Shown in pieces: positions 1-6,610 of a stretch of 8,219 bases of DNA. Location: positions 1 through 8,219 of the forward strand of contig JAFZRK010000036.1 of the NCBI GenBank assembly GCA_017619905.1. Reading direction: 5' to 3'. The stretch's first letter is position 1. Every line of letters starts with the position of its first letter. Made by a program: the position numbers and the translations under genes. The notes below the pieces were generated by a model, which worked only from the letters and a program-made list of their open reading frames with translations, was not told where the DNA came from and ran no database searches. This DNA comes from Bacillota bacterium (GTDB lineage: Bacteria > Bacillota > Clostridia > Peptostreptococcales > Anaerovoracaceae).

Positions 1-1088
1 ATAAGGATGCGTTCCCCGGCAGGGTCCCACGCCGCGGTGACGAAGCGGGAGGGCGTAAGATCGTCCAGCCGGAAGCTCTGTCCTTCCGCAAGGTCGTAGA
101 TATACAGTTCCGAATGGTCGGATCCGTTAGCAGGGTATACGGTCTTTGAAGCGACTGCATACCTGCATCCGCCGAAGCAGCAGATCTCGGTCTGCCCGGG
201 GCATTCGTATACGGCCGCGGTTTTTTCCGCGCCTGACGGGGACGTTATTCCGCATGCAACGAGCGCGTATCTCTCAAACGAATCTTCGCCGAAGGCCTCG
301 TAGCACTGGGCTATCATCCCGCTGCCCGCAAGGGTCCCGACCGCCATGACATCGCTGTCGTACTCCCAGTAGACCAGCTTTTCCCCGCTGAAGCTGAACA
401 CCCCGTAATAATCCGCGGCGGAGCTGTTGGTGCTCTTCCCCATTACAAGCACAGTCCGTGAATAAGGATCCGCTGCGGACACTTCAGTCCAGTTGCGGAA
501 CTCGATCACCGTCTCCTCAGCGCCGTCCGGGCTCAGCGTGAACACGCGTCTTCCGTCCGTTATGTACAGCAAGTCGTCCTGACTGCTGTACGAAACGCTG
601 CGGCCTACGGCAGGCAGAGTCCTTATCAGCTTAAAGTTTGAATCAAGGAAATATATGCTGCCGCCGGCTATGTCCGACGTCACTATCTCTCCGTTGGGAC
701 GTATGCCTTCCGGCTCTCCCAGATCGTCTTCAGGGGCGCTCTGCGCAAGAACAGCATCTTTTTCGAGATCCACCAGAGATATGACGGAACCCATGTTCCC
801 GAACTCTCCGGTCCAGCAGGAGACCAGCGCCCTGCCGTCCCCGGCCGGAACTATGGACTGGATGAGACCTGCATCCTTAAGGCAGCCGAGTGCGGTCACC
901 GCAGGGGGGGCTTCCGGTGCGTTGTTTCCGCCGCCCGAGGGTCTGCCGCTGTTTGAAGGAGAAACGTTTCCGTTGTTTGACGGACCGTTTCCGCAGCCGC
1001 AGGCGCACGCTAAAAGCACCAGCGCCAGGATCAATGCCAGCGCGGCCTTGAAGCGTCTTCCGGTCATTCTTTTATCCCTTTTTTTCAT
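1..1088 (-). CDS. Secreted lipoprotein, probable beta-propeller, C-terminus beyond window
   Basis: I do not recognise a named family. The minus-strand frame opens at ATG 1086-1088 and stays open to the left edge, giving 362 visible codons. The N-terminus has a basic stretch (MKKRDKRMTGRRFK), a hydrophobic core and a lipobox ending LLAC, so Cys28 should be lipidated and the protein anchored on the outer face of the membrane. A Ser/Asn/Gly/Pro-rich linker follows to about residue 60. The rest has short beta-type segments with recurrent aspartate turns (IYFLDSNFKL, LLYITDGRRV, LYIYDL), resembling WD40/PQQ-like propeller blades; the fold is inferred. Eight further cysteines lie downstream of the lipobox, including a CC pair. 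A second in-frame ATG at 1065-1067 has better Shine-Dalgarno spacing (AAGGG, 8 bases) than the first (AGGGG, 3 bases) and would give a 20-residue signal peptide. The gene lies behind the glyS terminator. I see no clear promoter of its own. Confidence 0.8.
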   Translation of the reverse strand, partial: MKKRDKRMTGRRFKAALALILALVLLACACGCGNGPSNNGNVSPSNSGRPSGGGNNAPEAPPAVTALGCLKDAGLIQSIVPAGDGRALVSCWTGEFGNMGSVISLVDLEKDAVLAQSAPEDDLGEPEGIRPNGEIVTSDIAGGSIYFLDSNFKLIRTLPAVGRSVSYSSQDDLLYITDGRRVFTLSPDGAEETVIEFRNWTEVSAADPYSRTVLVMGKSTNSSAADYYGVFSFSGEKLVYWEYDSDVMAVGTLAGSGMIAQCYEAFGEDSFERYALVACGITSPSGAEKTAAVYECPGQTEICCFGGCRYAVASKTVYPANGSDHSELYIYDLAEGQSFRLDDLTPSRFVTAAWDPAGERIL

Positions 1089-1120
1089 GGTCCCCTGTTT
1101 GATACAGATCTTTATTACAG

Positions 1121-1152
1121 AAAAACTCCGCCGCCATCTGCGGGCGGCGGAG
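1121..1152 (-). terminator. Rho-independent terminator after glyS
   Basis: Read on the minus strand, a perfect 10-bp GC-rich stem (CTCCGCCGCC paired with GGCGGCGGAG) closes a 7-base loop and is followed by TTTTT. It begins 7 bases after the glyS stop codon. It should end the phoH-to-glyS transcript and separate it from the lipoprotein gene. Confidence 0.92.
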
Positions 1153-1159
1153 CGTTCGT

Positions 1160-2569
1160 TTAGAATTCGAGCGACTTTTCTATGAAGGCCTTCAGGTCTT
1201 CTATCTTTACGCGCTCCTGCTTCATGGTGTCGCGGTCGCGCACCGTTACGCAGCCGTCGGCCTCGGTATCGAAGTCCACGGTGATGCAGAACGGAGTTCC
1301 TATCTCGTCTTCTCTTCTGTAGCGCTTGCCTATGCTTCCGGAGGCGTCGTAGTCCACCATGTAGTACTTGGCCAGCTCCGCGTAGATCTCCTCCGCCTTG
1401 GCGTTCTGGTTCTTGGTGAGCGGCATTACTGCGGCCTTGAACGGCGCCAGAGCCGGGTGGAAGTGCATCACCACGCGGGTGTCGGTCTTGCCGTCCTCGG
1501 AGGTGAGGGTCTCTTCCTCGTAAGCGTCGCACAGGAACGCCAGAGTTACTCTGTCGGCTCCCAGCGAGGGCTCAATTACGTAAGGAATATAGCGCTTCTT
1601 GGGGTCTATCGGGTCTATGTAGAGCATGCTCTGTCCGGAGCAGTTCTGATGCTGAGTAAGGTCGTAATCGGTACGGTCCGCTATGCCCCAGAGCTCGCCC
1701 CAGCCGAACGGGAACAGATACTCGAAGTCCGTGGTGGCCTTGCTGTAGAAGGACAGCTCCTCCTGGGAGTGGTCGCGCAGGCGAAGCTTCTCCATGTTCA
1801 TGCCCAGGCACTCAAGGAACTTGCGGCAGTACTCCTTCCAGAACGCGAACCATTCCAGATCCGTATCCGGCTCGCAGAAGAACTCCAGCTCCATCTGCTC
1901 GAACTCGCGGATGCGGAAGATGAAGTTGCCCGGAGTGATCTCGTTGCGGAAGGACTTGCCGATCTGAGCGATGCCGAAAGGCACCTTCTTGCGGCTGGTC
2001 CTCTGAACGTTCTTGAAGTTTACGAATATGCCCTGAGCGGTCTCCGGACGGAGGTAGATCTCCGCCTTCTTGTCCTCGGTGACGCCCATGAAGGTCTTGA
2101 ACATGAGGTTGAACTGGCGAATGCCGGTGAAGTTCTCCGCTCCGCAGTCCGGGCACTTGATGTGGTGCTCGGTGACGAAGGCCTCCATCTGCTCGTTGCT
2201 CCAGCCGTCCACGCCGCCCTCGAGCGGTATGTTGTTTTCTTTGCAGAAGTCCTCTATAAGCTTATCGGCTCTGAATCTGGAATGGCACTCCTTGCAGTCC
2301 ATGAGAGGATCCGAGAAGCCCCCGACGTGTCCGGAAGCCACCCAGGTCTGCGGGTTCATGAGGATGGCAGCGTCCAGTCCCACGTTGTACGGAGACTCCT
2401 GGACGAACTTCTTCCACCACGCCCTCTTGATGTTGTTCTTAAGCTCCACGCCTATGGGGCCGTAGTCCCACGCGTTGGCCAGACCTCCGTAGATCTCGGA
2501 GCCCGGGTACAGGAAGCCCCTGCCCTTGCAAAGGGCAACTATTGTGTCCATCGTAAATTCTTTAGCCAT
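1160..2569 (-). CDS. glyS: Glycyl-tRNA synthetase, single-chain (alpha2) class II type
   Basis: This cytoplasmic enzyme charges tRNA-Gly with glycine using ATP. The 469-residue product is the usual size of the dimeric single-chain GlyRS, not the alpha2-beta2 GlyQ/GlyS type. The N-terminus (TIVALCKGRGFLYPGSEIYGG) is typical of the family. Two CxxC pairs (C92/C95 and C139/C142) look like a zinc ribbon inserted in the catalytic domain. Class II motif 2 begins at FRNE (207-210) and motif 3 is EPSLGADR (333-340). The anticodon-binding domain occupies roughly 365-469. I chose ATG 2567-2569 because AGGTGG lies 4 bases upstream and homologous sequence begins there. An upstream in-frame ATG at 2624-2626 would overlap the preceding gene and adds an unconserved tail. 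It is the last gene of the operon, 37 bases after the DUF4342 gene, with no room for a T-box leader. It ends in TAA just before a strong terminator. Confidence 0.96.
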   Translation of the reverse strand: MAKEFTMDTIVALCKGRGFLYPGSEIYGGLANAWDYGPIGVELKNNIKRAWWKKFVQESPYNVGLDAAILMNPQTWVASGHVGGFSDPLMDCKECHSRFRADKLIEDFCKENNIPLEGGVDGWSNEQMEAFVTEHHIKCPDCGAENFTGIRQFNLMFKTFMGVTEDKKAEIYLRPETAQGIFVNFKNVQRTSRKKVPFGIAQIGKSFRNEITPGNFIFRIREFEQMELEFFCEPDTDLEWFAFWKEYCRKFLECLGMNMEKLRLRDHSQEELSFYSKATTDFEYLFPFGWGELWGIADRTDYDLTQHQNCSGQSMLYIDPIDPKKRYIPYVIEPSLGADRVTLAFLCDAYEEETLTSEDGKTDTRVVMHFHPALAPFKAAVMPLTKNQNAKAEEIYAELAKYYMVDYDASGSIGKRYRREDEIGTPFCITVDFDTEADGCVTVRDRDTMKQERVKIEDLKAFIEKSLEF

Positions 2570-2606
2570 TTTTCCACCTATTAACGTAATATCGTATTCT
2601 GTTAAA

Positions 2607-3338
2607 TTATTCTTCTTCGTCCTCATCCGAGAGGTCGCTCATAGCGGGCTCCTCGGCGCCTGCGTCTATGCCGCCGGTCTTCTTTCCGAAGCGGTCAGCC
2701 AGGTCGTCCTTCTTGTCCTTGGCTGCCTCGTAGAGCACCGCGCCTTTGTCCTTTGCGGCTTCGTAGAGCTCGGAACCCTTGTCCTTTGCCACTTCGTAGA
2801 TGACCGATCCCTTCTCCTTGGCGACGTTGTAAAGCTCCGTTCCCTTGACCTTTGCGGTGGCGTAGAGCTCGGATCCCTTGTCGATGACCTCGTCCACAAC
2901 TACTCCGCCCTTTTCCTTGACGGTCTCGAAAGCGGCGCTGGTCTTTTCGCTAACGTCCACTACGCTTCCGTCTTCCTTGACGAGCTCCACTCTGCACTTC
3001 GTGAACGCGGCTGCGACTGCCGAAGCAACGGCTCCCCAGGGGAACAGCACGGTACCGGCGACTCCGAAGATGACCGGCAGGTTGAGCACTACGTCGTCCC
3101 CGTGATATATCCTGATCTTGGTGACGTTGCCCTTGCGGACTATCTCCTTGACATTGTCGACTACCTTGTTAACTGCTTTCTTCTCCTTGGAAGAGAATTC
3201 GCGGTCGATGTTCTCCTCCACGTAGATTATCGCGTCCACTACGTTCCCGTTGGCGAATTCCAGAGCTTCCTTGGCTTCCTTGTAGCTTACTCCGGTGCGG
3301 TCCTTGACTAATTCGATCTTTTCCAGCGTGATCTCCAT
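2607..3338 (-). CDS. DUF4342 protein with UBA-like N-terminus and 11-residue repeats
   Basis: The function is unknown. Of 243 residues, positions 1-45 (TGVSYKEAKEALEFANGNVV core) resemble the UBA/TS-N three-helix domain seen at the N-terminus of EF-Ts. A lysine-rich linker follows to about 72. Residues 73-120 match my memory of the DUF4342 core, with a hydrophobic Gly/Ala-rich stretch (about 86-111) that could be a membrane-inserting or buried hairpin. Residues 154-208 are five consecutive 11-residue repeats with consensus KGSELYEAAKD, flanked by two degenerate copies (143-153 and 209-219), predicted to form a long amphipathic helix. The tail (228-243) is strongly acidic. The start has a good Shine-Dalgarno (GGGAG) 15 bases or less from the recO stop, and glyS follows after 37 bases, so it is co-transcribed. 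A role in membrane association, in chaperoning or at the ribosome would be a guess. The family call is from recognition, not a search. Confidence 0.82.
   Translation of the reverse strand: MEITLEKIELVKDRTGVSYKEAKEALEFANGNVVDAIIYVEENIDREFSSKEKKAVNKVVDNVKEIVRKGNVTKIRIYHGDDVVLNLPVIFGVAGTVLFPWGAVASAVAAAFTKCRVELVKEDGSVVDVSEKTSAAFETVKEKGGVVVDEVIDKGSELYATAKVKGTELYNVAKEKGSVIYEVAKDKGSELYEAAKDKGAVLYEAAKDKKDDLADRFGKKTGGIDAGAEEPAMSDLSDEDEEE
2715..2879 (-). repeat. Five tandem 33-base coding repeats (11-residue units)
   Basis: These are codons 154-208 of the DUF4342 gene. Each 33-base unit encodes KG[S/T/A]x[L/I]YxxAK[D/E/V]. The Lys-Gly, Tyr and Ala-Lys positions hold in all five, and the last two units differ at only two residues. 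The near-identity of DNA units such as those around 2715-2780 suggests tandem duplication. A degenerate unit lies on each side. Confidence 0.85.
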
Positions 3339-3353
3339 GGTTGTATCTCCCTT

Positions 3354-4100
3354 CTATAAAACGAGCGATTCGCTCTTCAGGCCTTCTATCCCCAGATGAT
3401 AGGAATACCAGGCCTTGAGTATCTTTGTCATCCTGCTCTTCACCTGGTCCGGCACGGAAAGCTTTTCCAGGGCTCTGAGCGGGTGTGCCTGTATGAAATC
3501 GATGATTTTTATTATTATATCATCGCCCGCGTCGAATATCAACGGATTTAGCTCCGCGGAAGGGCCTGCGCAGTCTTCGCATACGGCGCCTCCGTCCGGC
3601 ACGGATATGCACTTGAGGCCGTCCGTCTTTCCGCATTTTACGCAGCTTTTTACGTTTATGCCGCTGCCGAACAGCTCCAGCGCCTTGATTCGGAAAGCCA
3701 GAAACAGCGTTCCAAAGTCGCTCTTGCGTTTTTCCAGTATGGACAGGTATTCCGACAGCAGATTGTACATTCCCTGCGCCTGCTGCTCGTCCTCCAGCAT
3801 CTTGTCGGCAAGCTCCAGAGCCCCCGCTGCGCAGGAATACTTTTCGATGTCCTCGCCAATGGAATAGTAGCTCTCTATTGTCTCCGCGCCGTTGATGCTG
3901 TAGGAATCGCGCCCTTTGAAAAGCTCGTAGCGCCCTCTGGTGAAAGGCCTCAGCGCCAGCGCGGACTTGTTCTTTCCGCCTTCGGTGATGCTTGTGCCCG
4001 CGGAGATCTTGCCGTACTTTTTCGTAAGCAAAACTATCATCCGCCTGCCGTAGGCGGTCTTGGTCTGCCTTATCACTATGCCTTCCGTTTCGGTTATCAT
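3354..4100 (-). CDS. recO: DNA repair protein RecO
   Basis: RecO works with RecR (and RecF) to displace SSB and load RecA on single-stranded DNA in gap repair; it also anneals complementary strands. The 248-residue length is normal. The N-terminal OB fold is seen in TEGIVIRQTKTAYGRRMIVL and the following KYGKISA, which is the standard RecO opening. A helical domain spans about 80-145. A four-cysteine zinc site follows (C153, C156, C174, C177), as in most Gram-positive RecO proteins. It starts at ATG 4098-4100, 30 bases after era, with no convincing Shine-Dalgarno, so expression probably depends on translation of era. It ends in TAG, and the ribosome binding site of the DUF4342 gene follows immediately. 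The era-recO order is standard in Firmicutes. Confidence 0.95.
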   Translation of the reverse strand: MITETEGIVIRQTKTAYGRRMIVLLTKKYGKISAGTSITEGGKNKSALALRPFTRGRYELFKGRDSYSINGAETIESYYSIGEDIEKYSCAAGALELADKMLEDEQQAQGMYNLLSEYLSILEKRKSDFGTLFLAFRIKALELFGSGINVKSCVKCGKTDGLKCISVPDGGAVCEDCAGPSAELNPLIFDAGDDIIIKIIDFIQAHPLRALEKLSVPDQVKSRMTKILKAWYSYHLGIEGLKSESLVL

Positions 4101-4130
4101 CGATCGTTTTATGCGCGGACGTTTGCGGCG

Positions 4131-5027
4131 TCAGTCCTTCTTATACCCAAAGCTGCTTATGGCCACGGACGAGTCTCGCCAGCCCTCTTTAACTTTTACG
4201 AACAGCTCCAGATAAACCTTGGTTCCTGTAAGCGCTTCTATCTCCTGGCGCGCGGCCTTGCCTATGCCTTTTATCTTGCGGCCTTCTTTGCCTATTATCA
4301 TTCCCTTGTGGGACTTCTTCTCGCAGTAGATGGCGGCGTAGATCTTTGTAAGGCCGTCCAGTTCCTCGTACTTTTCTATCTCCACAGCCGTTCCGTGAGG
4401 TATCTCCTCCTCCAGATACAGCAGCAGTTTTTCCCGTATTATCTCGCTCGCGAGGAATCGCTCCGGATGGTCCGTGACCATGTCCGGCGGGAAGTACATG
4501 GGGCCTTCCTGCGCAAGTTCCTCCAGCTTTTCCAGAACCACGTCAGCGTTGACCGCCTTTACGGCGCTTGTGCCCACGATAAAGTCGAACAGGCCCATGT
4601 CCTCGTAAGTCCTGTAGATCTTTTCGTAGGTATCCGGGGGTATTTTGTCCGTCTTGTTTATTACGAGTATTTTTGGAGTATCCACTCCTCGCAGCAGGTC
4701 CACTATCATGGCGTCCCCGCCGTTCTCCTCGTAAACGCTGTCCACAAGGAAAAGCACCGCGTCCGCTTCCTTGAGCGTTGCGACCGCGGTATCGGTCATG
4801 TAGCTGCCCAGCTTGTTCTTGGGTTTATGGATGCCCGGGGTGTCTATGAATACCAGCTGGCAGACGGGCTGTCCGTCTTCCGTCCTGGTATAAATGCCCC
4901 TTACCGCGTTCCTGGTGGTCTGGGGCTTGGGGCTCGTTATCGCTATCTTTTCGCCGAGCATCGCGTTAAGAAGCGTGGACTTTCCGACGTTCGGCCTTCC
5001 TATTATTCCTACGAACGCGCTCTTCAT
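4131..5027 (-). CDS. era: GTPase Era
   Basis: Era is an essential GTPase that binds the 3' end of 16S rRNA during 30S assembly. The 298-residue product has every expected element: G1 GRPNVGKS (10-17), G2 within PQTTRN (35-40), G3 DTPG (62-65), G4 NKTD (124-127) and G5 TSA (153-155). The C-terminal KH domain has its RNA-binding loop at GMIIGKEGRKIKGIG (242-256). The ATG overlaps the ybeY stop as ATGA (5024-5027). The upstream Shine-Dalgarno is weak (GGGA at best), so translational coupling to ybeY is likely. In many Firmicutes dgkA and cdd lie between ybeY and era; here they are absent. Confidence 0.98.
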   Translation of the reverse strand: MKSAFVGIIGRPNVGKSTLLNAMLGEKIAITSPKPQTTRNAVRGIYTRTEDGQPVCQLVFIDTPGIHKPKNKLGSYMTDTAVATLKEADAVLFLVDSVYEENGGDAMIVDLLRGVDTPKILVINKTDKIPPDTYEKIYRTYEDMGLFDFIVGTSAVKAVNADVVLEKLEELAQEGPMYFPPDMVTDHPERFLASEIIREKLLLYLEEEIPHGTAVEIEKYEELDGLTKIYAAIYCEKKSHKGMIIGKEGRKIKGIGKAARQEIEALTGTKVYLELFVKVKEGWRDSSVAISSFGYKKD

Positions 5028-5491
5028 CTTGCAAGTCCCAGGAGGCCCATGACTTCTTCCTCTCTGGCCCTCATGTCCGCCTTGTCTTCTTCCGTCTCAT
5101 GGTCGTAGCCCAGAAGGTGGAAAACGCTGTGAGTGAAAAGGTAGATGATCTCCCTCTCTATGCTGTGGCCGAATTCCTTCGCCTGCGCCTCGCAGACTTC
5201 CTCGCAGATGACCACGTCGCCAAGCGCCAGCTCCTCATCCTCCGCAAGCTCTTCCGGACCGGGGATCTGCCCGCTCTCGTACAGCGGAAAGCTGAGCACG
5301 TCGGTGATCCTGTCCACTCCGCGGTACTCCTTGTTGAGCTTCTTTATCTCCGCTTTATCCAGGAAACTGACTGAGATGCTGGCGTTCTCAGGGTCTATGC
5401 CCTCGCCTTCCAGCGCAGCCACCGCCGCGGCTTCCATCTCTGCCGCCGTGGTATCGTCCGGTCTTACGTCCTCGTCAAAATAAATAGTCAT
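5024..5491 (-). CDS. ybeY: Endoribonuclease YbeY (16S rRNA maturation)
   Basis: YbeY is a zinc-dependent single-strand endoribonuclease involved in 16S rRNA 3'-end maturation and late 30S quality control. The diagnostic metal-binding motif HxxxHxxxxxH is present as HSVFHLLGYDH, about 35 residues from the C-terminus, preceded by the conserved TDVLSFP segment and GDVVIC. The 155-residue length is typical. I start at ATG 5489-5491, which overlaps the phoH stop as ATGA and has GGAGG 4 bases upstream. An in-frame GTG at 5504-5506 would add only five residues inside phoH and is less likely. The 3' end overlaps era by 4 bases. Confidence 0.97.
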   Translation of the reverse strand: MTIYFDEDVRPDDTTAAEMEAAAVAALEGEGIDPENASISVSFLDKAEIKKLNKEYRGVDRITDVLSFPLYESGQIPGPEELAEDEELALGDVVICEEVCEAQAKEFGHSIEREIIYLFTHSVFHLLGYDHETEEDKADMRAREEEVMGLLGLAR

Positions 5492-5919
5492 TGATCCTCC
5501 GACCACTCAGGGTGTTTTGAAATGTATCTGTCGTAAGCGTTAACTATGCGGCGCACCAGCGGGTGACGCACCACGTCGGAATCCGTTAGCGTGCAGAAAG
5601 CGATTCCCTCCACGCCTTTAAGGATGCTGACCGCGTCCACAAGGCCCGATCGCTTGCCGCGCGGCAGGTCCACCTGAGTTATGTCTCCGGTGACTATCAC
5701 CTTGGAACCGAAGCCCATCCTGGTAAGGAACATCTTCATCTGCTCCTTGGTTGCGTTCTGCGCTTCGTCAAGGATTATGAAGGCGTTGTCCAAAGTGCGG
5801 CCCCTCATGTAGGCCAGCGGGACCACTTCTATGGTCTCCTTTTCCTTGAGCCGCAGCGTTGCCTCGCGTCCCAGTATGTCGTAGAGCGCGTCGTAAAGAG
5901 GACGCAGGTACGGATCCAC
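5488..5919 (-). CDS. phoH: PhoH C-terminal fragment (Walker B half), possible reinitiation
   Basis: These are 143 residues starting at a GTG (normally Val in EKVDPYLRPLYD), 45 bases past the internal stop. AGGAG lies only 3 bases before the GTG, a short spacing for initiation. It contains Walker B DEAQ and the conserved C-terminal part. Independent translation is possible but unproven; it is most simply the second half of the interrupted gene. Confidence 0.4.
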   Translation of the reverse strand: MDPYLRPLYDALYDILGREATLRLKEKETIEVVPLAYMRGRTLDNAFIILDEAQNATKEQMKMFLTRMGFGSKVIVTGDITQVDLPRGKRSGLVDAVSILKGVEGIAFCTLTDSDVVRHPLVRRIVNAYDRYISKHPEWSEDQ

Positions 5920-5964
5920 CTTCTCCTGAAGATCTCCGGGCAGGAATCCCAGGCGTTCTCCGGC

Positions 5965-5967
5965 TTA
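5965..5967 (-). other. Internal TAA stop codon in phoH
   Basis: The plus strand reads tta here, so the minus strand reads GTG TAA GCC GGA GAA. In family members this position is GAA or GAG for the Glu of RPAVEAGE. TAA also ends glyS, rpsU and the DUF4342 gene in this window, so it is a genuine stop in this genome. Confidence 0.9.
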
Positions 5968-6459
5968 CACTGCCGGCCTTGCGAGAATTATCTTCTCCAC
6001 GTCCTTGTTCTTGAGGGCATTGATCGCCATGGCGACCGCTATGTATGTTTTTCCCGTGCCCGCCGGACCTATGCCGAAGGTAATGTCGTTCTTCTTTATG
6101 GCGTCGACGTAGTTCCTCTGCCCTATCGTCTTGGCCTTGAGGGGCTTGCCGCGGAAGGTGAAGCATATCACGTCCCTCGCCACGTTGGAGTCCGTGTACG
6201 AAACGCCTTCCCCCGCCAGCGTTATTATGTAGCCAACCTTCTGATCGTCCAGTATCTGGCCGTTCTCGGCGGTCTTGAAGAGCTCGTTGATTATGAACGC
6301 TGCCTTCTCCGCCTGCTCGCCGTTTACGATTATCTGGTCGCCCCTGTAGGTGATGCTGCAGCCCGTTGCTTTTTCAACGGTCTCCAGGTTATGGTCGAAA
6401 GCTCCGAACACCTCGGAGAACTCGACCGCTCCGCTTGGATTTATCCTTATCTCGCTCAA
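5965..6459 (-). CDS. phoH: PhoH N-terminal fragment (Walker A half)
   Basis: This is the product predicted if the internal TAA is taken literally: 164 residues from the TTG start, ending RPAV. It holds the N-terminal domain and Walker A (131-138) but lacks Walker B and the rest of the ATPase core, so it should not hydrolyse ATP on its own. Confidence 0.6.
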   Translation of the reverse strand: MSEIRINPSGAVEFSEVFGAFDHNLETVEKATGCSITYRGDQIIVNGEQAEKAAFIINELFKTAENGQILDDQKVGYIITLAGEGVSYTDSNVARDVICFTFRGKPLKAKTIGQRNYVDAIKKNDITFGIGPAGTGKTYIAVAMAINALKNKDVEKIILARPAV

Positions 6460-6464
6460 GTTTT

Positions 6465-6471
6465 CCTCCTT
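6465..6471 (-). promoter_or_regulatory. Consensus ribosome binding site of phoH, supports TTG start
   Basis: AAGGAGG on the minus strand sits 5 bases before TTG at 6457-6459. No ATG or GTG lies at a suitable distance, so this site decides the start. Confidence 0.85.
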
Positions 6472-6486
6472 ATTTCCTTTGATTTG

Positions 6487-6495
6487 AGTATATCA
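6487..6495 (-). promoter_or_regulatory. Extended -10 promoter for the phoH-glyS operon
   Basis: The minus strand reads TGATATACT: a TATACT hexamer (5 of 6 to consensus) with the TGn extension. It follows a T-rich run. No good -35 is seen at 16-18 bases (GTGCAG at 17). It would start transcription roughly 20 bases ahead of the phoH translation start. It is the only good candidate upstream of the operon in this region. Confidence 0.6.
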
Positions 6496-6547
6496 AAAAA
6501 AGCCCCCGACTGCACGAAAAATAATTGTCCGAACGCTTCAAAAACGC

Positions 6548-6576
6548 TTGCGCGCGCGGCTCTTAGTATGTATAAT
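6548..6576 (+). promoter_or_regulatory. Sigma-70/SigA-type promoter of rpsU
   Basis: A perfect TATAAT (6571-6576) lies 17 bases after TTGCGC (6548-6553, matching TTGACA only in its first three bases). Transcription would begin near 6583, leaving a leader of about 33 bases before the rpsU start. The spacer begins with an alternating GC run. Confidence 0.75.
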
Positions 6577-6604
6577 GTTGCTGTTCGTTCAGAACAGGAA
6601 AGGC

Positions 6605-6610
6605 AGGTGA
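6605..6610 (+). promoter_or_regulatory. Ribosome binding site of rpsU, supports TTG start
   Basis: AGGTGA lies 5 bases before TTG at 6616-6618. The codons from TTG onward match the S21 N-terminus (AQVTVKEGE), whereas codons upstream do not, so TTG is the start. Confidence 0.8.

Larger units (their letters stand above)
5488..6459 (-). pseudogene. phoH: PhoH-like ATPase (YbeZ), interrupted by an in-frame TAA
   Basis: PhoH/YbeZ is a P-loop ATPase usually encoded next to ybeY and thought to act with it in RNA metabolism. The frame spans 324 codons including the terminal stop. An N-terminal domain (1-120) is followed by Walker A GPAGTGKT (131-138), then RPAV (161-164). A TAA at codon 165 stands where the family has Glu (RPAVEAGE). 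The frame then resumes as AGERLGFLPGDLQEKVDPYL, with Walker B IILDEAQ (228-234) and the normal C-terminus. GAA to TAA is a single G-to-T change and nothing else looks damaged. If real, the 164-residue product lacks Walker B. The start is TTG (6457-6459) behind a consensus AAGGAGG. It is the first gene of the operon and overlaps ybeY by 4 bases, so translation through it should matter for ybeY. A sequencing error is an equally good explanation. Confidence 0.9.

Noticed and set aside
655..1185. Plus-strand 176-codon frame across the lipoprotein start and glyS terminator
   Set aside because: It runs through a strong terminator hairpin and is antisense to a clear signal peptide; its composition is low-complexity Ser/Pro.
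1457..2584. 375-codon open frame on the plus strand opposite glyS
   Set aside because: It is an antisense shadow of a GC-rich conserved gene; it has no family resemblance and no ribosome binding site, and the minus-strand GlyRS explains the region.
2570..2626. T-box leader or longer N-terminus for glyS
   Set aside because: Only 37 bases separate it from the previous gene, too few for a T-box; the upstream ATG overlaps that gene, while the inner ATG has AGGTGG and the conserved start of GlyRS.
5965..5967. Stop-codon reassignment or programmed readthrough of TAA
   Set aside because: TAA terminates glyS, rpsU and the DUF4342 gene here, and no recoding element is seen next to it.
5768..6166. 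Overlapping minus-strand frame across the phoH stop, which might suggest a programmed frameshift
   Set aside because: The original frame resumes with conserved PhoH sequence right after the TAA, so no frame change is needed; the other frame is an Arg/Gly-rich shadow.
6496..6515. GGGGGC followed by seven T's (minus strand) as a terminator or attenuator ahead of phoH
   Set aside because: No complementary arm exists upstream to form a stem, and the segment lies just before the -10 element.
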